DNA of 64,000 bases from Marinilabiliales bacterium (lineage in GTDB: Bacteria; Bacteroidota; Bacteroidia; Bacteroidales; SZUA-534). The position numbers and the translations under genes were made by a program. Under the pieces are notes generated by a model. That model made no database searches. It was not told the origin of the DNA and saw only the letters and a list, made by a program, of their open reading frames with translations. The stretch is from the NCBI GenBank assembly GCA_003512955.1, contig DOTG01000026.1, positions 1-64,000 of the forward strand. The letters are read 5' to 3'. Below are positions 26,784 to 35,874 of the stretch, in pieces (the first letter of the stretch is position 1; every line of letters begins with the position of its first letter).

Positions 26784-27761
26784 TTATTTGTTTGCAAAAC
26801 GGCGGATAACCAACTCTAAAAACCCAATGGTACTCTTCTGGTTCTGATCCCAATTAAAATTCGAAAACAGGTGGGCCAAGGCTTCATCTAAACTGGAAGA
26901 ATGATTGATGGCCTCGACTGTTTTTTCAAATAACGTGGCATCCTTATTAAAAAGCTCATTGGTAAACCAAATCCGGTCGTTCAGTTTAATGGCCGATTTC
27001 AGGTTCCTTATAGGCCGCTCTTTTATAACCGAAGCCAAGTCTTTGTTCTTCTTAATTCCGGCCAGCATATCATTTACCGAAGCTGCCTGATTCATAAATT
27101 TGTCGGCAACAATAACTCCTGAGTTCCCCCTCGGGTTTTCAATATCTCTGGATTTTTGCTTTTTCCCCAGACTTGGTATTTCAGTTTGTACGGTTGTAAC
27201 CTTTTCCTCTGCTTCATTCTGTTGAGTAATTTCGCCGGGTTTTTGGACATCTTCATGAATTTTAGGCTCCAAATCCTCAGAAACCTGCGGCACCTCTTTC
27301 AAAATTTCAATTGTTTTTTCCTTTTCCAATCCTGTTGGCTTTTCAGATGCAGTAATAGCCGCAGTAAAAGATCCCTTTTCCTCAACAATAACTTTTGATT
27401 TTGGAAGCTCCGCTTCTATGGGCTGCGGCTCATAAACAGTATCCTTTGGTTCGGGAACACTCTCTTGAACCACTTCTTTTTTTGGTGCTATCACTGGTCC
27501 GTTAGGCTTTATCCTTGACGATTCAGCTTTCATTAAACTTTCTTCCTGCCAAATGGCCTTTGCTTGCTCCTTTTGAGGTAATTTAACTTCGGTACCCAAA
27601 TTTTGAAGCATCAACAGCACATGCTGAATATCTTTTATTTTCGACAATGCCATGTCAATTTCAAAAGACTCGATGATACCATCGGCTGAAAAATCACTAA
27701 CTATCTCCGTTAAGGTTGTTAACTCTTTGTTGATGATTTTTACCAGTTTCTCTTTATTCAT
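26784..27761 (-). CDS. Conserved protein of unknown function with a charged linker
   Basis: A 325-residue cytoplasmic protein that I do not recognise as a named family. I start it at MNKEK (27761); the frame continues 27 codons upstream without conserved-looking sequence. Three parts can be seen: a helical N-terminus (about 1-60), a low-complexity Glu/Lys/Pro-rich linker (about 65-200), and a helical C-terminus (about 205-325) containing F-M-N-Q-A-A-S-V-N-D-M-L-A-G, I-R-N-L-K-S-A-I-K-L-N-D-R, F-T-N-E-L-F-N-K-D and G-F-L-E-L-V-I-R-R. The C-terminal block looks like the conserved core. It has no signal peptide or membrane segment. It lies 8 bases upstream of rsmI and is probably cotranscribed. 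Confidence 0.7.
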   Translation of the reverse strand: MNKEKLVKIINKELTTLTEIVSDFSADGIIESFEIDMALSKIKDIQHVLLMLQNLGTEVKLPQKEQAKAIWQEESLMKAESSRIKPNGPVIAPKKEVVQESVPEPKDTVYEPQPIEAELPKSKVIVEEKGSFTAAITASEKPTGLEKEKTIEILKEVPQVSEDLEPKIHEDVQKPGEITQQNEAEEKVTTVQTEIPSLGKKQKSRDIENPRGNSGVIVADKFMNQAASVNDMLAGIKKNKDLASVIKERPIRNLKSAIKLNDRIWFTNELFNKDATLFEKTVEAINHSSSLDEALAHLFSNFNWDQNQKSTIGFLELVIRRFANK

Positions 27762-27881
27762 ACGTGTGGTTTGTTTTACTTTGTAAATGTAGCAATTGTG
27801 AATGAAACGTCCGAATGATGGATGTTGATATATCGCCACCAAAATTAGTATGGATACGCCGAAGGGCTCAAATAAAAAAAG

Positions 27882-28457
27882 ATGTTTCTCGAAAAAAATA
27901 ATAAAATAGTAAAAAAAGGATGGATTGAAGTGGTCTGCGGGTCTATGTTCTCAGGAAAAACCGAAGAGCTCATCCGCCGTCTGAAACGGGCTAAAATAGC
28001 CAAACAAAAAGTGGAGATTTTTAAACCAAAAATTGATACCCGGTATTCGGAGGTAGAGGTTGTTTCGCACGATGAAAATGCCATACTGTCCACTCCTGTA
28101 GATAGCCCCCGGAATATTTTGTTGCTGGCCAACGATACCGAAGTGGTAGGTATTGATGAGGCCCAGTTTTTTGACGATGGCTTGGTTGAAGTCTGTAATA
28201 TTTTAGCCAACCGGGGCATCAGGGTAATTGTTGCCGGATTAGATATGGATTTCCGGGGCGAACCTTTTGGCCCTATTCCGAAACTCATGGCCACTGCCGA
28301 ATATGTGACCAAAGTACACGCCATTTGTGTAAAATGCGGCGATTTGGCGCACCATTCGCACCGCCTTTCGCAAAGCGACAAACTGGTAGTTTTAGGCGAA
28401 ACCGATATTTATGAACCTTTGTGCCGCGATTGTTTTAACAAAGCTTACAAGCTGTGA
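27882..28457 (+). CDS. tdk: Thymidine kinase
   Basis: A 191-residue type II thymidine kinase that phosphorylates thymidine with ATP for dTTP salvage. P-loop G-S-M-F-S-G-K-T-E-E-L (about 21-31), Walker-B type I-D-E-A-Q-F-F (about 88-94), a lasso region with the zinc pair C-V-K-C and a second pair C-R-D-C near the end. All four cysteines are present. It is divergent from the unknown gene at 27761 with 120 bases between. Length is normal for the family. Confidence 0.95.
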   Translation: MFLEKNNKIVKKGWIEVVCGSMFSGKTEELIRRLKRAKIAKQKVEIFKPKIDTRYSEVEVVSHDENAILSTPVDSPRNILLLANDTEVVGIDEAQFFDDGLVEVCNILANRGIRVIVAGLDMDFRGEPFGPIPKLMATAEYVTKVHAICVKCGDLAHHSHRLSQSDKLVVLGETDIYEPLCRDCFNKAYKL

Positions 28458-28538
28458 CAGAAATTAATCCCCGTTTAAAATTACTTACCTATTCCCTTAA
28501 AATTTAGTATATTCACCCGACCATAAAAACCGGATAAA

Positions 28539-30863
28539 GTGAAAAAGGCATTCATTATTGCATGGATTTCCGCTACAACCTGGATAGTTCCGGCTACTAA
28601 CATTGATAGCTTATTAAACCTATATTCCAACACAAAGGGTGCACAAAAAACAGAAATCCTCATTCAACTTTCTGAAGCATACGTCGAGGATAGTGCTTCG
28701 CTGGCGCTTTCATTTGCCCAGGAAGCGATGCAGTCAATAAACCACATAAAAGAGACCAAATTTTATGCAACAGCCCTCGATGCCCTAATAAATGCCCTGA
28801 TTGAAACAGAACGATACGACACAGCCCTCGTCTGCATTGAGGAGTTAATTGATTTACATAAAAATAAAAATGACGAAGCATTTATTCTGGCAACCCTGAA
28901 AAAAGCCCAATGCTTCCGATCATTAAAAAAATCGGAACAGGCCTTTGAAGTTTATGACGGCTTGCTTTCAGCTTCATCAAACTTCGGGAATAAAAAGCTG
29001 GCTCAAAAAATCTATGATCAATACATCAATGCCTCATTCAAACTATCCAACTTTGGGAAAACCAATGATTTAATTCTGGAAAAACTTAGCATCGACTCCA
29101 CATTAAATGATAGCTCAGGTTTGGGTGAGGATTACAACAACTTATCGACCATAAGACGGAAACAGGGCATCTATCCCGAGGCAATCATGTACAACCGGAA
29201 GGCTTTGGAAATATTCGGAAAAATAAACGATTTGCCCGGATTGGCAAGTACCTATTCATCGTTGGGGGGGATTTATTACTATACCGATGATTATGAACAG
29301 GCCATTCGACACTTTATTAAAGCTGCTGAGATATTTGAAAAACTGAAAGACATAAAAATCCTACCCGGCGTTTATAACAACATGGGAAGTGTTTTTAATG
29401 AACTGAAAAATTATCCAAAAGCGTTAGAATATTATAAAAAGGCTCTGACTTTATATAAGAAACAAAACAACCGTTTTGCTGAAGCAATTGTCACCGGAAA
29501 CCTGGGTTTGGTTCTGGTTGGAATGGGTTATTACGATCAGGCGGAAAACTATTTCAACAAATCACTCCTGCTCCAAAAAGCTTTAGAAAATATCGAAGGA
29601 ATCCTTCATTCATATTCGAATCTGGGCGGTTTGAATTTGAAAAAAGGAAATTTTGAAGAATCGGAAAAAAACTATCAAATAGCTTTACAAATGGCTGTTG
29701 AGGGTGGATATGTTTATGAGCAACTCAACATCTCAAAAGAAATGGTTGACCTTTTGGAAGCCAAAGGCGAATTTAAAGAGGCTTTGCAACTGATGAAGCA
29801 ATACCAGACTTTAAAAGACACCCTGCAAAATCAGGAATCGCGCGATCAACTGAATGAAATGCAGGCCCAGCTTGATTTAAAAGATCACCAGGTTCAAATT
29901 GAACTGCTCAACAAAGAAAACGAAATAGCCACCGAAAAATTTAAACGCCAACAAGTCATTTCCTTTGGTGTAATCCTTATTGCTGGTCTTCTGCTCATCT
30001 TGGTGGTCATTGTATTTTTGGCCCTCCGTTTCAACCGGAAGGCCAAAATTAAACTCGAACATCAGAATACTGAAATTTCAAGACAAAACACCATCATTCA
30101 AATAAAAAACAAACAGTTTACCGACAGCATTGCTTATGCCGGAAGGGTCCAGAAGGCTCTTTTTTCACCATTGTCCAACCTGGAAGAGTTTCTGGAAGGC
30201 TTTTTCATTACCTCAAAACCTCAAAACCTGGTAAGTGGCGACTTTTTCTGGTATAAAATTGTTGGCCAGAAATTATTCCTGGCATTGGCAGATTGCACCG
30301 GACATGGGGTTCCGGGGGCTTTTATGAGCATTTTGGGCAACACGCTTCTTAACGAAGTGATAGAAGATAATTGTCGAAAAACACCCAACCAGATTCTGGA
30401 TGAATTGCGCGATAAAATTAAAACATCGCTGCATCAAAAAAACATGCAGGGAAATACTGACGGTATGGATGTATCACTTTGTATCATCTCAAAAGAAGAA
30501 AAACTGATTCACTTTGCAGGAGCTTATAATCCTTTGTTCCGTTGGCGCAAAGGCATTATCGCTGAATTTAAAGCCGATAAGATGCCCGTTTCTATAAGCA
30601 TGAAAGAACTCCCGTTCACGATGCAGGTCATTCCTATCGAGGCCGGTGACCTTTTCTATCTTTCCACCGATGGGTACTTTGACCAATTTGGAGGGCCTTA
30701 TTTTGAAAAAATAACACGGAAAAATTTCAAGGAACTGGCAGTCAATCACGGTAGGCTTCCCCTCAAAGAACAAGCGGAGAAGTTCAGTAACTTTTTTGAA
30801 GCATGGAAAAACAACAATGAACAGACCGATGACATGACTGTTGTTGGTTTTCAAATTATTTAG
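28539..30863 (+). CDS. TPR-repeat membrane protein with SpoIIE/PP2C-type phosphatase domain
   Basis: A 774-residue signalling protein. It starts with GTG (28539) and an apparent signal peptide or anchor (1-20). A long series of TPR repeats (about 150-410) is followed by a coiled coil, a transmembrane helix (about 473-497), a second coiled coil and a C-terminal PP2C-like SpoIIE domain (about 540-774). Phosphatase motifs are S-G-D-F-F-W, A-D-C-T-G-H-G-V-P-G-A-F-M, L-S-T-D-G-Y, and D-D-M-T-V-V-G. The TPR part would lie outside the inner membrane and the phosphatase in the cytoplasm, so it probably dephosphorylates an anti-anti-sigma-type partner in response to a periplasmic signal. No partner-switch gene lies next to it. 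It ends 11 bases before murF-alr. Confidence 0.88.
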   Translation: MKKAFIIAWISATTWIVPATNIDSLLNLYSNTKGAQKTEILIQLSEAYVEDSASLALSFAQEAMQSINHIKETKFYATALDALINALIETERYDTALVCIEELIDLHKNKNDEAFILATLKKAQCFRSLKKSEQAFEVYDGLLSASSNFGNKKLAQKIYDQYINASFKLSNFGKTNDLILEKLSIDSTLNDSSGLGEDYNNLSTIRRKQGIYPEAIMYNRKALEIFGKINDLPGLASTYSSLGGIYYYTDDYEQAIRHFIKAAEIFEKLKDIKILPGVYNNMGSVFNELKNYPKALEYYKKALTLYKKQNNRFAEAIVTGNLGLVLVGMGYYDQAENYFNKSLLLQKALENIEGILHSYSNLGGLNLKKGNFEESEKNYQIALQMAVEGGYVYEQLNISKEMVDLLEAKGEFKEALQLMKQYQTLKDTLQNQESRDQLNEMQAQLDLKDHQVQIELLNKENEIATEKFKRQQVISFGVILIAGLLLILVVIVFLALRFNRKAKIKLEHQNTEISRQNTIIQIKNKQFTDSIAYAGRVQKALFSPLSNLEEFLEGFFITSKPQNLVSGDFFWYKIVGQKLFLALADCTGHGVPGAFMSILGNTLLNEVIEDNCRKTPNQILDELRDKIKTSLHQKNMQGNTDGMDVSLCIISKEEKLIHFAGAYNPLFRWRKGIIAEFKADKMPVSISMKELPFTMQVIPIEAGDLFYLSTDGYFDQFGGPYFEKITRKNFKELAVNHGRLPLKEQAEKFSNFFEAWKNNNEQTDDMTVVGFQII

Positions 30864-30874
30864 CCACAAATTTT

Positions 30875-33334
30875 ATGGTATCATACAATATTCAGGACAT
30901 TGCAAACATCTTAGGCGGTACGTTAATTAAAGAATCTGGAGGAAAATTCACCTACCTGCTCATTGATAGCCGAAAAATATTATTCCCGCGGGAAAGCCTC
31001 TTTTTTGCACTGCGGGGCATCCGCAACGACGGGCATTTGTTCCTAAGCGATCTGTATCAAACCGGGGTACGGAATTTTGTTGTAGAAGAATTTCCGGCAG
31101 ATCTTTCCCTGTTTCCCCGTGCCAATTTTGTAAAGGTTGAAAATTCCTTAAAAGCCCTCCAAAAATTAGTACAATGGCACCGAAGCCAGATTTCATTACC
31201 AGTTCTGGGTATTGCAGGAAGCAACGGTAAAACCATCATTAAGGAGTGGATATACCAATGTTTGACCCCCGAAAAATATGTCATCCGCAACCCAAAAAGC
31301 TTTAACAGCCAGGTGGGCGTGCCTTTATCGGTTTGGCTTTTAACACCTGAAGCCGATTTAGGAGTTTTTGAAGCAGGCATTTCACAACCCGGCGAAATGG
31401 AAGTCCTGCAAAAGATTATCAGACCTACCCTGGGCATCTTTACCAACATCGGGGATGCACATCAGGAGAATTTTGATTCGTTGGACCAAAAACTGGATGA
31501 AAAGCTTTCCCTTTTTAAAGAATCTGAGACATTAATTTATTGCAGCGATAACGGCTTGGTGCACCAGAAAATGAGCCGATTGAGCAAACTGGGGGTCCGG
31601 CTTTTCTCATGGAGCACCTCGCGTAAAGCAGACTTAGAAATCCGTCAAATTGCACATCAAAATAACCAGACTTTAGTTTCGGCTACTTTTCAGGAGCGTA
31701 CCGTTTCAGTCCGGATTCCTTTTGTGGACAAAGCTTCTATCGAAAACGCCATCCACGTGTGGTGTTTCCTTTTGCTTCAGAAGTTCGCCGATGAATACAT
31801 CTCTTTAAAAATCAGCCAGCTTGAGAATGTGGCCATGAGGCTTGAACTGAAAGAGGGAAACAACAACTGCACCATTATTAACGACAGCTACAATTCCGAT
31901 TTGGAATCGCTGCATATTGCGCTGGATTTTTTAGCGCATCAAAAACAACACAAGCAAAAAATCCTAATCCTTTCAGATATTGCCCAAAGTGGCTACCAAA
32001 AACAGGATTTATACCGGCAGGTGGCCAATATGATCAAACAAAAACAGGTAGACCGGTTGATTGGGATTGGAACCGGGATTAGTGAATTTTCGGAATTGTT
32101 TGAACTAAGGAAAGAGTTTTATCATACAACACAACAATTTCTCCAAAGCCAGGAATGGCAAAGGTTTCACGACAGTTCCATTCTATTGAAAGGGGCCCGG
32201 GCATTTGCATTCGAGGATATTGGTCAATTGCTCCAAAAACAAAACCACCGCACCATCTTTGAAATTGATTTGAATGGCATTGAATACAATATCAACTATT
32301 TTAAAAAGAAATTAAAACCCACCACCGGCATTATTGCCATGCTCAAAGCTTCGGGATATGGCAGCGGTACCCACGAAATTGCCAACCTCTGTCAATATCA
32401 AAGAGTTGGGGCTATCGCGGTGGCTTTTCCTGACGAAGGGATTGAACTCCGTCAACGTGGCATTTCGGCACCAATTATTGTAATGAATCCTGAAGATGAA
32501 AGTTTTACCGGGATGATTGAAAACCAGTTGGAGCCACAGATCTACAATTTCCGTTCGTTACATGAATTTGACAAGGCGGCCCGTCATGTAGCCACAAAAC
32601 CTTTTCCTATTCACCTGAAATTAGATACAGGCATGCACCGTTCGGGATTTTTACCGGAAGAAATCGAGCCTTTGGTTGGGGTATTGCAAGAGCTAAAGCA
32701 TGTAAAGGTCTCCACCATTTATTCGCATCTGGCTTCGGCCGATGAACCCGAACAGGATGATTTTACCCACGAACAGGCGCATCTTTTTGAAGAAATGAGC
32801 CAAAGAATCATGAACACACTTGCCTACCCTGTAAAACGCCACTTGGTCAATTCGGCAGGTATTGAGCGCTTCCCGCAATATCAATACGATATGGTCCGTC
32901 TGGGTATTGGAATGTACGGAGTAAGTGCTGTTGGGGCTCCGCTTTCGCAAGTTGGGACACTAAGCAGTTCCATCATTCAATTAAAAAAAATAACCAAAGG
33001 CAAAACTGTAGGTTATTCGCGCAAAGGAAAAGTGATAACCGATTCGGTAATTGCTACAGTCCCGGTTGGTTATGCCGATGGATTGCGGCGGATTCTCAGT
33101 AATGGCGTTGGGAAAATGTGGATCAATGGTCAATTGGTGCCCATTATCGGCAATGTGTGTATGGATATGTGCATGCTGGATGTGACCGGATTGGATGTGA
33201 AAGAGGGCGACCGGGTAGAGATATTTGGCAAACATTTAACCGTGAACCAATTGGCCGAATGGATGCAGACCATTCCTTATGAAGTGCTTACAGGCATTTC
33301 GCGCCGGGTAAAACGGACTTATCATGTGGAATAA
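30875..33334 (+). CDS. Bifunctional MurF ligase / alanine racemase
   Basis: An 819-residue fusion joining two steps of peptidoglycan precursor synthesis: racemisation of L- to D-Ala and addition of D-Ala-D-Ala to UDP-MurNAc-tripeptide. Residues about 1-450 are MurF, with P-loop G-I-A-G-S-N-G-K-T (112-120), and N-D-S-Y-N-S. Residues about 456-819 are a fold-type III alanine racemase. The PLP lysine is Lys491 in M-L-K-A-S-G-Y-G-S-G, where most racemases have K-A-D/N-A-Y-G-H-G. The second half has the G-M-Y-G and V-G-Y-A-D-G-L sequences. This fusion is known in Bacteroidota. The stop overlaps the start of the next gene by one base. Confidence 0.92.
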   Translation: MVSYNIQDIANILGGTLIKESGGKFTYLLIDSRKILFPRESLFFALRGIRNDGHLFLSDLYQTGVRNFVVEEFPADLSLFPRANFVKVENSLKALQKLVQWHRSQISLPVLGIAGSNGKTIIKEWIYQCLTPEKYVIRNPKSFNSQVGVPLSVWLLTPEADLGVFEAGISQPGEMEVLQKIIRPTLGIFTNIGDAHQENFDSLDQKLDEKLSLFKESETLIYCSDNGLVHQKMSRLSKLGVRLFSWSTSRKADLEIRQIAHQNNQTLVSATFQERTVSVRIPFVDKASIENAIHVWCFLLLQKFADEYISLKISQLENVAMRLELKEGNNNCTIINDSYNSDLESLHIALDFLAHQKQHKQKILILSDIAQSGYQKQDLYRQVANMIKQKQVDRLIGIGTGISEFSELFELRKEFYHTTQQFLQSQEWQRFHDSSILLKGARAFAFEDIGQLLQKQNHRTIFEIDLNGIEYNINYFKKKLKPTTGIIAMLKASGYGSGTHEIANLCQYQRVGAIAVAFPDEGIELRQRGISAPIIVMNPEDESFTGMIENQLEPQIYNFRSLHEFDKAARHVATKPFPIHLKLDTGMHRSGFLPEEIEPLVGVLQELKHVKVSTIYSHLASADEPEQDDFTHEQAHLFEEMSQRIMNTLAYPVKRHLVNSAGIERFPQYQYDMVRLGIGMYGVSAVGAPLSQVGTLSSSIIQLKKITKGKTVGYSRKGKVITDSVIATVPVGYADGLRRILSNGVGKMWINGQLVPIIGNVCMDMCMLDVTGLDVKEGDRVEIFGKHLTVNQLAEWMQTIPYEVLTGISRRVKRTYHVE

Positions 33335-34056
33335 TGAGTTTTGATCCTATCAACGACCCGATGGGCCAAGCCATTCACGATTATTACTACCAAAAGAAAT
33401 GCAACAAATTGGTGGTAAAATCAGACATTGCCGAAGATGACAACATTGAGGTATCCTATCTTTTCCGTGAATTTAACCAGATGCCTAAGCTTGAAAAAAC
33501 CGCGTTAAAAAACTGCCGGGGAAGCGTGCTCGATGTGGGTGCAGGAGCAGGTTGCCATTCATTGTGGCTTCAGCAAAAACGGCTATCAGTAACTGCTTTG
33601 GAAATTTCTCATTTGACAACTGAAGTTTTAACGTTACGTGGAATTAAAAAGGTTCTGATGTCCAACTTTTTCGATGCACCTTCCAATGAAACCTACGACA
33701 CACTTCTTTTCCTGATGAATGGCATTGGCATTGCACAAACATTGAAGGAATTGCCTGTTTTTTTTGAAAAATGTAAGCAGTTGCTAAACCCGGATGGCCA
33801 GATTTTGTTAGACTCCTCAGACCTGATTTATCTTTTCGGGAATGATAAAGAAGGTTTCCTAATTGATTTGATGGGAGCCTATTATGGCGAAGTAACCTAC
33901 CAACTCAGGTATGGACGGACCAAAGGGATTCCCTTCCATTGGTTGTTTATTGATTTTCATACATTGACCGATTATGCACTCCAAGCGGGTTTCAGGTGCG
34001 AACTTTTGGAATCGGGGGAACATTACGATTATTTGGCGAAACTCACCCTATTGTAA
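33334..34056 (+). CDS. Class I SAM-dependent methyltransferase
   Basis: A 240-residue methyltransferase of unknown substrate. Motif I is V-L-D-V-G-A-G-A-G-C-H-S (about 66-77); the acidic end of strand 2 (A-L-E-I-S) and post-motif features (L-L-F-L-M-N-G-I-G and L-L-N-P-D-G-Q-I-L-L-D-S) fit a Rossmann SAM fold. Its start codon overlaps the murF-alr stop by one base (TAATG), so it is translationally coupled. The N-terminal 60 residues are not part of the core fold and may bind substrate. Small-molecule or protein methylation cannot be told apart. Confidence 0.8.
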   Translation: MSFDPINDPMGQAIHDYYYQKKCNKLVVKSDIAEDDNIEVSYLFREFNQMPKLEKTALKNCRGSVLDVGAGAGCHSLWLQQKRLSVTALEISHLTTEVLTLRGIKKVLMSNFFDAPSNETYDTLLFLMNGIGIAQTLKELPVFFEKCKQLLNPDGQILLDSSDLIYLFGNDKEGFLIDLMGAYYGEVTYQLRYGRTKGIPFHWLFIDFHTLTDYALQAGFRCELLESGEHYDYLAKLTLL

Positions 34057-34062
34057 TCGGTT

Positions 34063-34698
34063 TTATTCCATTTCCTCAGCCTCTTCCAAGTCAGCCAGGC
34101 ATTCACGCAGTCGTTGGATATTTTTACCGTAAATCCAACTAAAATAGCGCTGTTGCAGCCAATAGCCTCCCCACGAAATCATGACCAAGAACCCCAGAAT
34201 CAGCAGCACGTTGATCCATTTCATCAAGCCATGCCATTCGGTTTGGGTAGCCGCGCTATGAAAACCTAACATAAAACCACCAAGGCCAGCCAGAGGCATT
34301 AAAAATACCGACATCCGGATGTACTGCCTGACCAGTTTCTCAAACCGGTTGATAAACTCGGTCAGATAGGTTTTTAAATCGGTGTGGTTTGAGAATTTTA
34401 GACGGATAACTTTGTAATAAGGAATAAAACTAAATGCCAGAATTATAATTATAAAAGCCAAGGCAAATTTGGTATCTCCCGGGTTGATAAACCGGACATA
34501 CAACACCATAGCCAGCGACAGAAGCAGGGCTACCGACCATTCGGTGATGATCTTGCGCCTGATTTTGGCCAGCTCGTTGTTTGAGCGCCCCTTGACAATC
34601 CGTTTAATCTCCTCGGCAGAATAGTCTTTTAAACTGCCCCGGTCAGAGATTGCCTTCCAAGCATTTCTCAAATTATCAAGTTCATTCATCATCTTCAA
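34063..34698 (-). CDS. Four-helix membrane protein, possible anti-sigma partner
   Basis: A 211-residue inner-membrane protein. About 55 cytoplasmic residues (L-R-N-A-W-K, then K-R-I-V-K-G-R-S) precede four predicted transmembrane helices near residues 50-70, 75-95, 120-140 and 158-180, then an acidic C-terminus. It overlaps the 3' end of the ECF sigma factor gene by 17 bases, which in this phylum usually marks a regulator of the sigma factor. It does not show the FecR-type or zinc-finger anti-sigma motif. The start may be the third Met, at 34689. Confidence 0.6.
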   Translation of the reverse strand: MKMMNELDNLRNAWKAISDRGSLKDYSAEEIKRIVKGRSNNELAKIRRKIITEWSVALLLSLAMVLYVRFINPGDTKFALAFIIIILAFSFIPYYKVIRLKFSNHTDLKTYLTEFINRFEKLVRQYIRMSVFLMPLAGLGGFMLGFHSAATQTEWHGLMKWINVLLILGFLVMISWGGYWLQQRYFSWIYGKNIQRLRECLADLEEAEEME

Positions 34699-35182
34699 TC
34701 AGCTTTTTTAACCGTTTCTTCACCCGGTTCATTTTTACCTTAATATTCGTCACTGTCAGACCTAAAATCTCCGAAATTTCAGCATAAGCCACATCTTCGA
34801 GATACAACAACACCAGCGAACGGTCCACATCGCTAAGCTTTTGAATAGCCCGGTGCAGCGATGCCACCAGCTCCACCTTTTCCTCGGCCACGTAAAACGG
34901 GGTATCGTCGTGCATGCCAAAAAGCTTTTCGTCATCCCGGTCATTCAGCCGGTGCTTTTTCTCCTTCCGAATCCACGAAATAGCCGTGTTAATAGAGACC
35001 CGGTATAGCCACGTGGAAAACTTCGAATCGCCCTTAAACTGAGGATACGCCCGCCATACCTGGATACAAATCTCCTGAAACATATCGTCCGACTCTGCCC
35101 TGTTTTGGGCATACATCAAACACACTTTGCGGATCAATGGCTGAAACTCCTTTATTTTTATTATGGCCTCGTCGCTGCTCAC
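34682..35182 (-). CDS. ECF-type RNA polymerase sigma factor
   Basis: A 166-residue sigma-70 family factor with only regions 2 and 4. Region 2: A-E-D-x-like R-A-E-S-D-D-M-F-Q-E-I-C-I-Q-V-W (about 28-44), F-S-T-W-L-Y-R-V-S-I-N-T-A (about 57-69). Region 4: L-S-D-V-D-R-S-L-V-L-L-Y-L-E-D-V-A-Y-A-E-I-S-E-I-L-G with the recognition helix T-N-I-K-V-K-M-N-R-V-K-K-R-L. Target promoters are unknown. The overlapping downstream membrane protein is its likely antagonist. Confidence 0.9.
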   Translation of the reverse strand: MSSDEAIIKIKEFQPLIRKVCLMYAQNRAESDDMFQEICIQVWRAYPQFKGDSKFSTWLYRVSINTAISWIRKEKKHRLNDRDDEKLFGMHDDTPFYVAEEKVELVASLHRAIQKLSDVDRSLVLLYLEDVAYAEISEILGLTVTNIKVKMNRVKKRLKKLIEDDE

Positions 35183-35495
35183 TCAAGTTTAAGTTTATAG
35201 GTAAGTCGGATCGGAATTCGGTTGGTTACAAGATAGAGGAATTTTTTATTCCAACCCAAAAACCCGCTTTCGAATCTCTCTTTTCTTGAGAAGTTTTCAT
35301 GGCAACGTGCTGACAAATTTTCTTTATAAAAGCTGGCAGTAAAGAAAACTCAGTAAATATGACAGAAGTACATTTGAATTAATTCCATTTCCAATCCAAA
35401 ATAGCTTCAAAAAATATAGGCACTGAATTTGTTAAGTGGCATGCTTTACAGTTAAAAGCAAACATTTTTCATTACATTTGTGGCAAATTAAGAAT
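35183..35495. other. Divergent intergenic region between sigma factor and rsfS
   Basis: 313 bases without a gene. The right end has a -7 element for rsfS. On the left, TATCTTG on the minus strand (about 35232-35238) is a weak match for a sigma-gene promoter. I see no RNA gene or repeat here. Confidence 0.4.
35473..35480 (+). promoter_or_regulatory. -7 element of the rsfS-ftsH operon
   Basis: TACATTTG is an exact TAnnTTTG, 15 bases before the rsfS ATG at 35496, implying a leader of about 10 bases and ruling out the longer upstream start for rsfS. No clear -33 TTG stands at 19 bases. Confidence 0.5.
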
Positions 35496-35861
35496 ATGAT
35501 TAAAACCGTTGCAAAACAGACGCTAAAAAATGTAGTCGTTGAAGCAATTAAAGATAAAAAAGGGAAAGAAATCGTGGTTTTAGACATGAATGATTTACAT
35601 CAGTCCATCGCCGATTACTTTGTCATCTGTCATGGCGATTCGAACACTCAGGTGGATGCCATAGCCAACCACATTGAGCGGCAAGCCCGGACAGAAATAC
35701 GTGAGCATTTGATACATCGCGAAGGTTCCGACAATTCCCAATGGATTCTTTTAGATTATGGAAACGTGGTGGTTCATGTGTTTCAGGAACCTTTCCGCCG
35801 CTTTTATAACCTGGAAGATTTATGGGCCGATGCAAATACTGAATTAATTAAAGACGAATAA
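35496..35861 (+). CDS. rsfS: Ribosomal silencing factor RsfS
   Basis: A 121-residue protein binding ribosomal protein uL14 and blocking subunit joining when nutrients are short. RsfS features are I-V-V-L-D-M-N-D-L, A-D-Y-F-V-I-C-H-G-D-S-N-T-Q-V, and W-I-L-L-D-Y-G-N-V-V-V-H-V-F. I start at 35496 because of the promoter at 35473 and family length; the frame is open 20 codons further up. It is first in the rsfS-ftsH-DUF2007-cdsA-psd run. Confidence 0.93.
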   Translation: MIKTVAKQTLKNVVVEAIKDKKGKEIVVLDMNDLHQSIADYFVICHGDSNTQVDAIANHIERQARTEIREHLIHREGSDNSQWILLDYGNVVVHVFQEPFRRFYNLEDLWADANTELIKDE

Positions 35862-35874
35862 TACAAACTACTCA

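Noticed and set aside
27845..28381. 178-codon open frame antisense to tdk
   Set aside because: It covers the tdk P-loop and zinc region in reverse and shows no recognisable protein pattern.
35183..35495. Search for a tRNA or small RNA in the rsfS upstream gap
   Set aside because: No cloverleaf, T-loop GTTCGA pattern or strong hairpin was seen.
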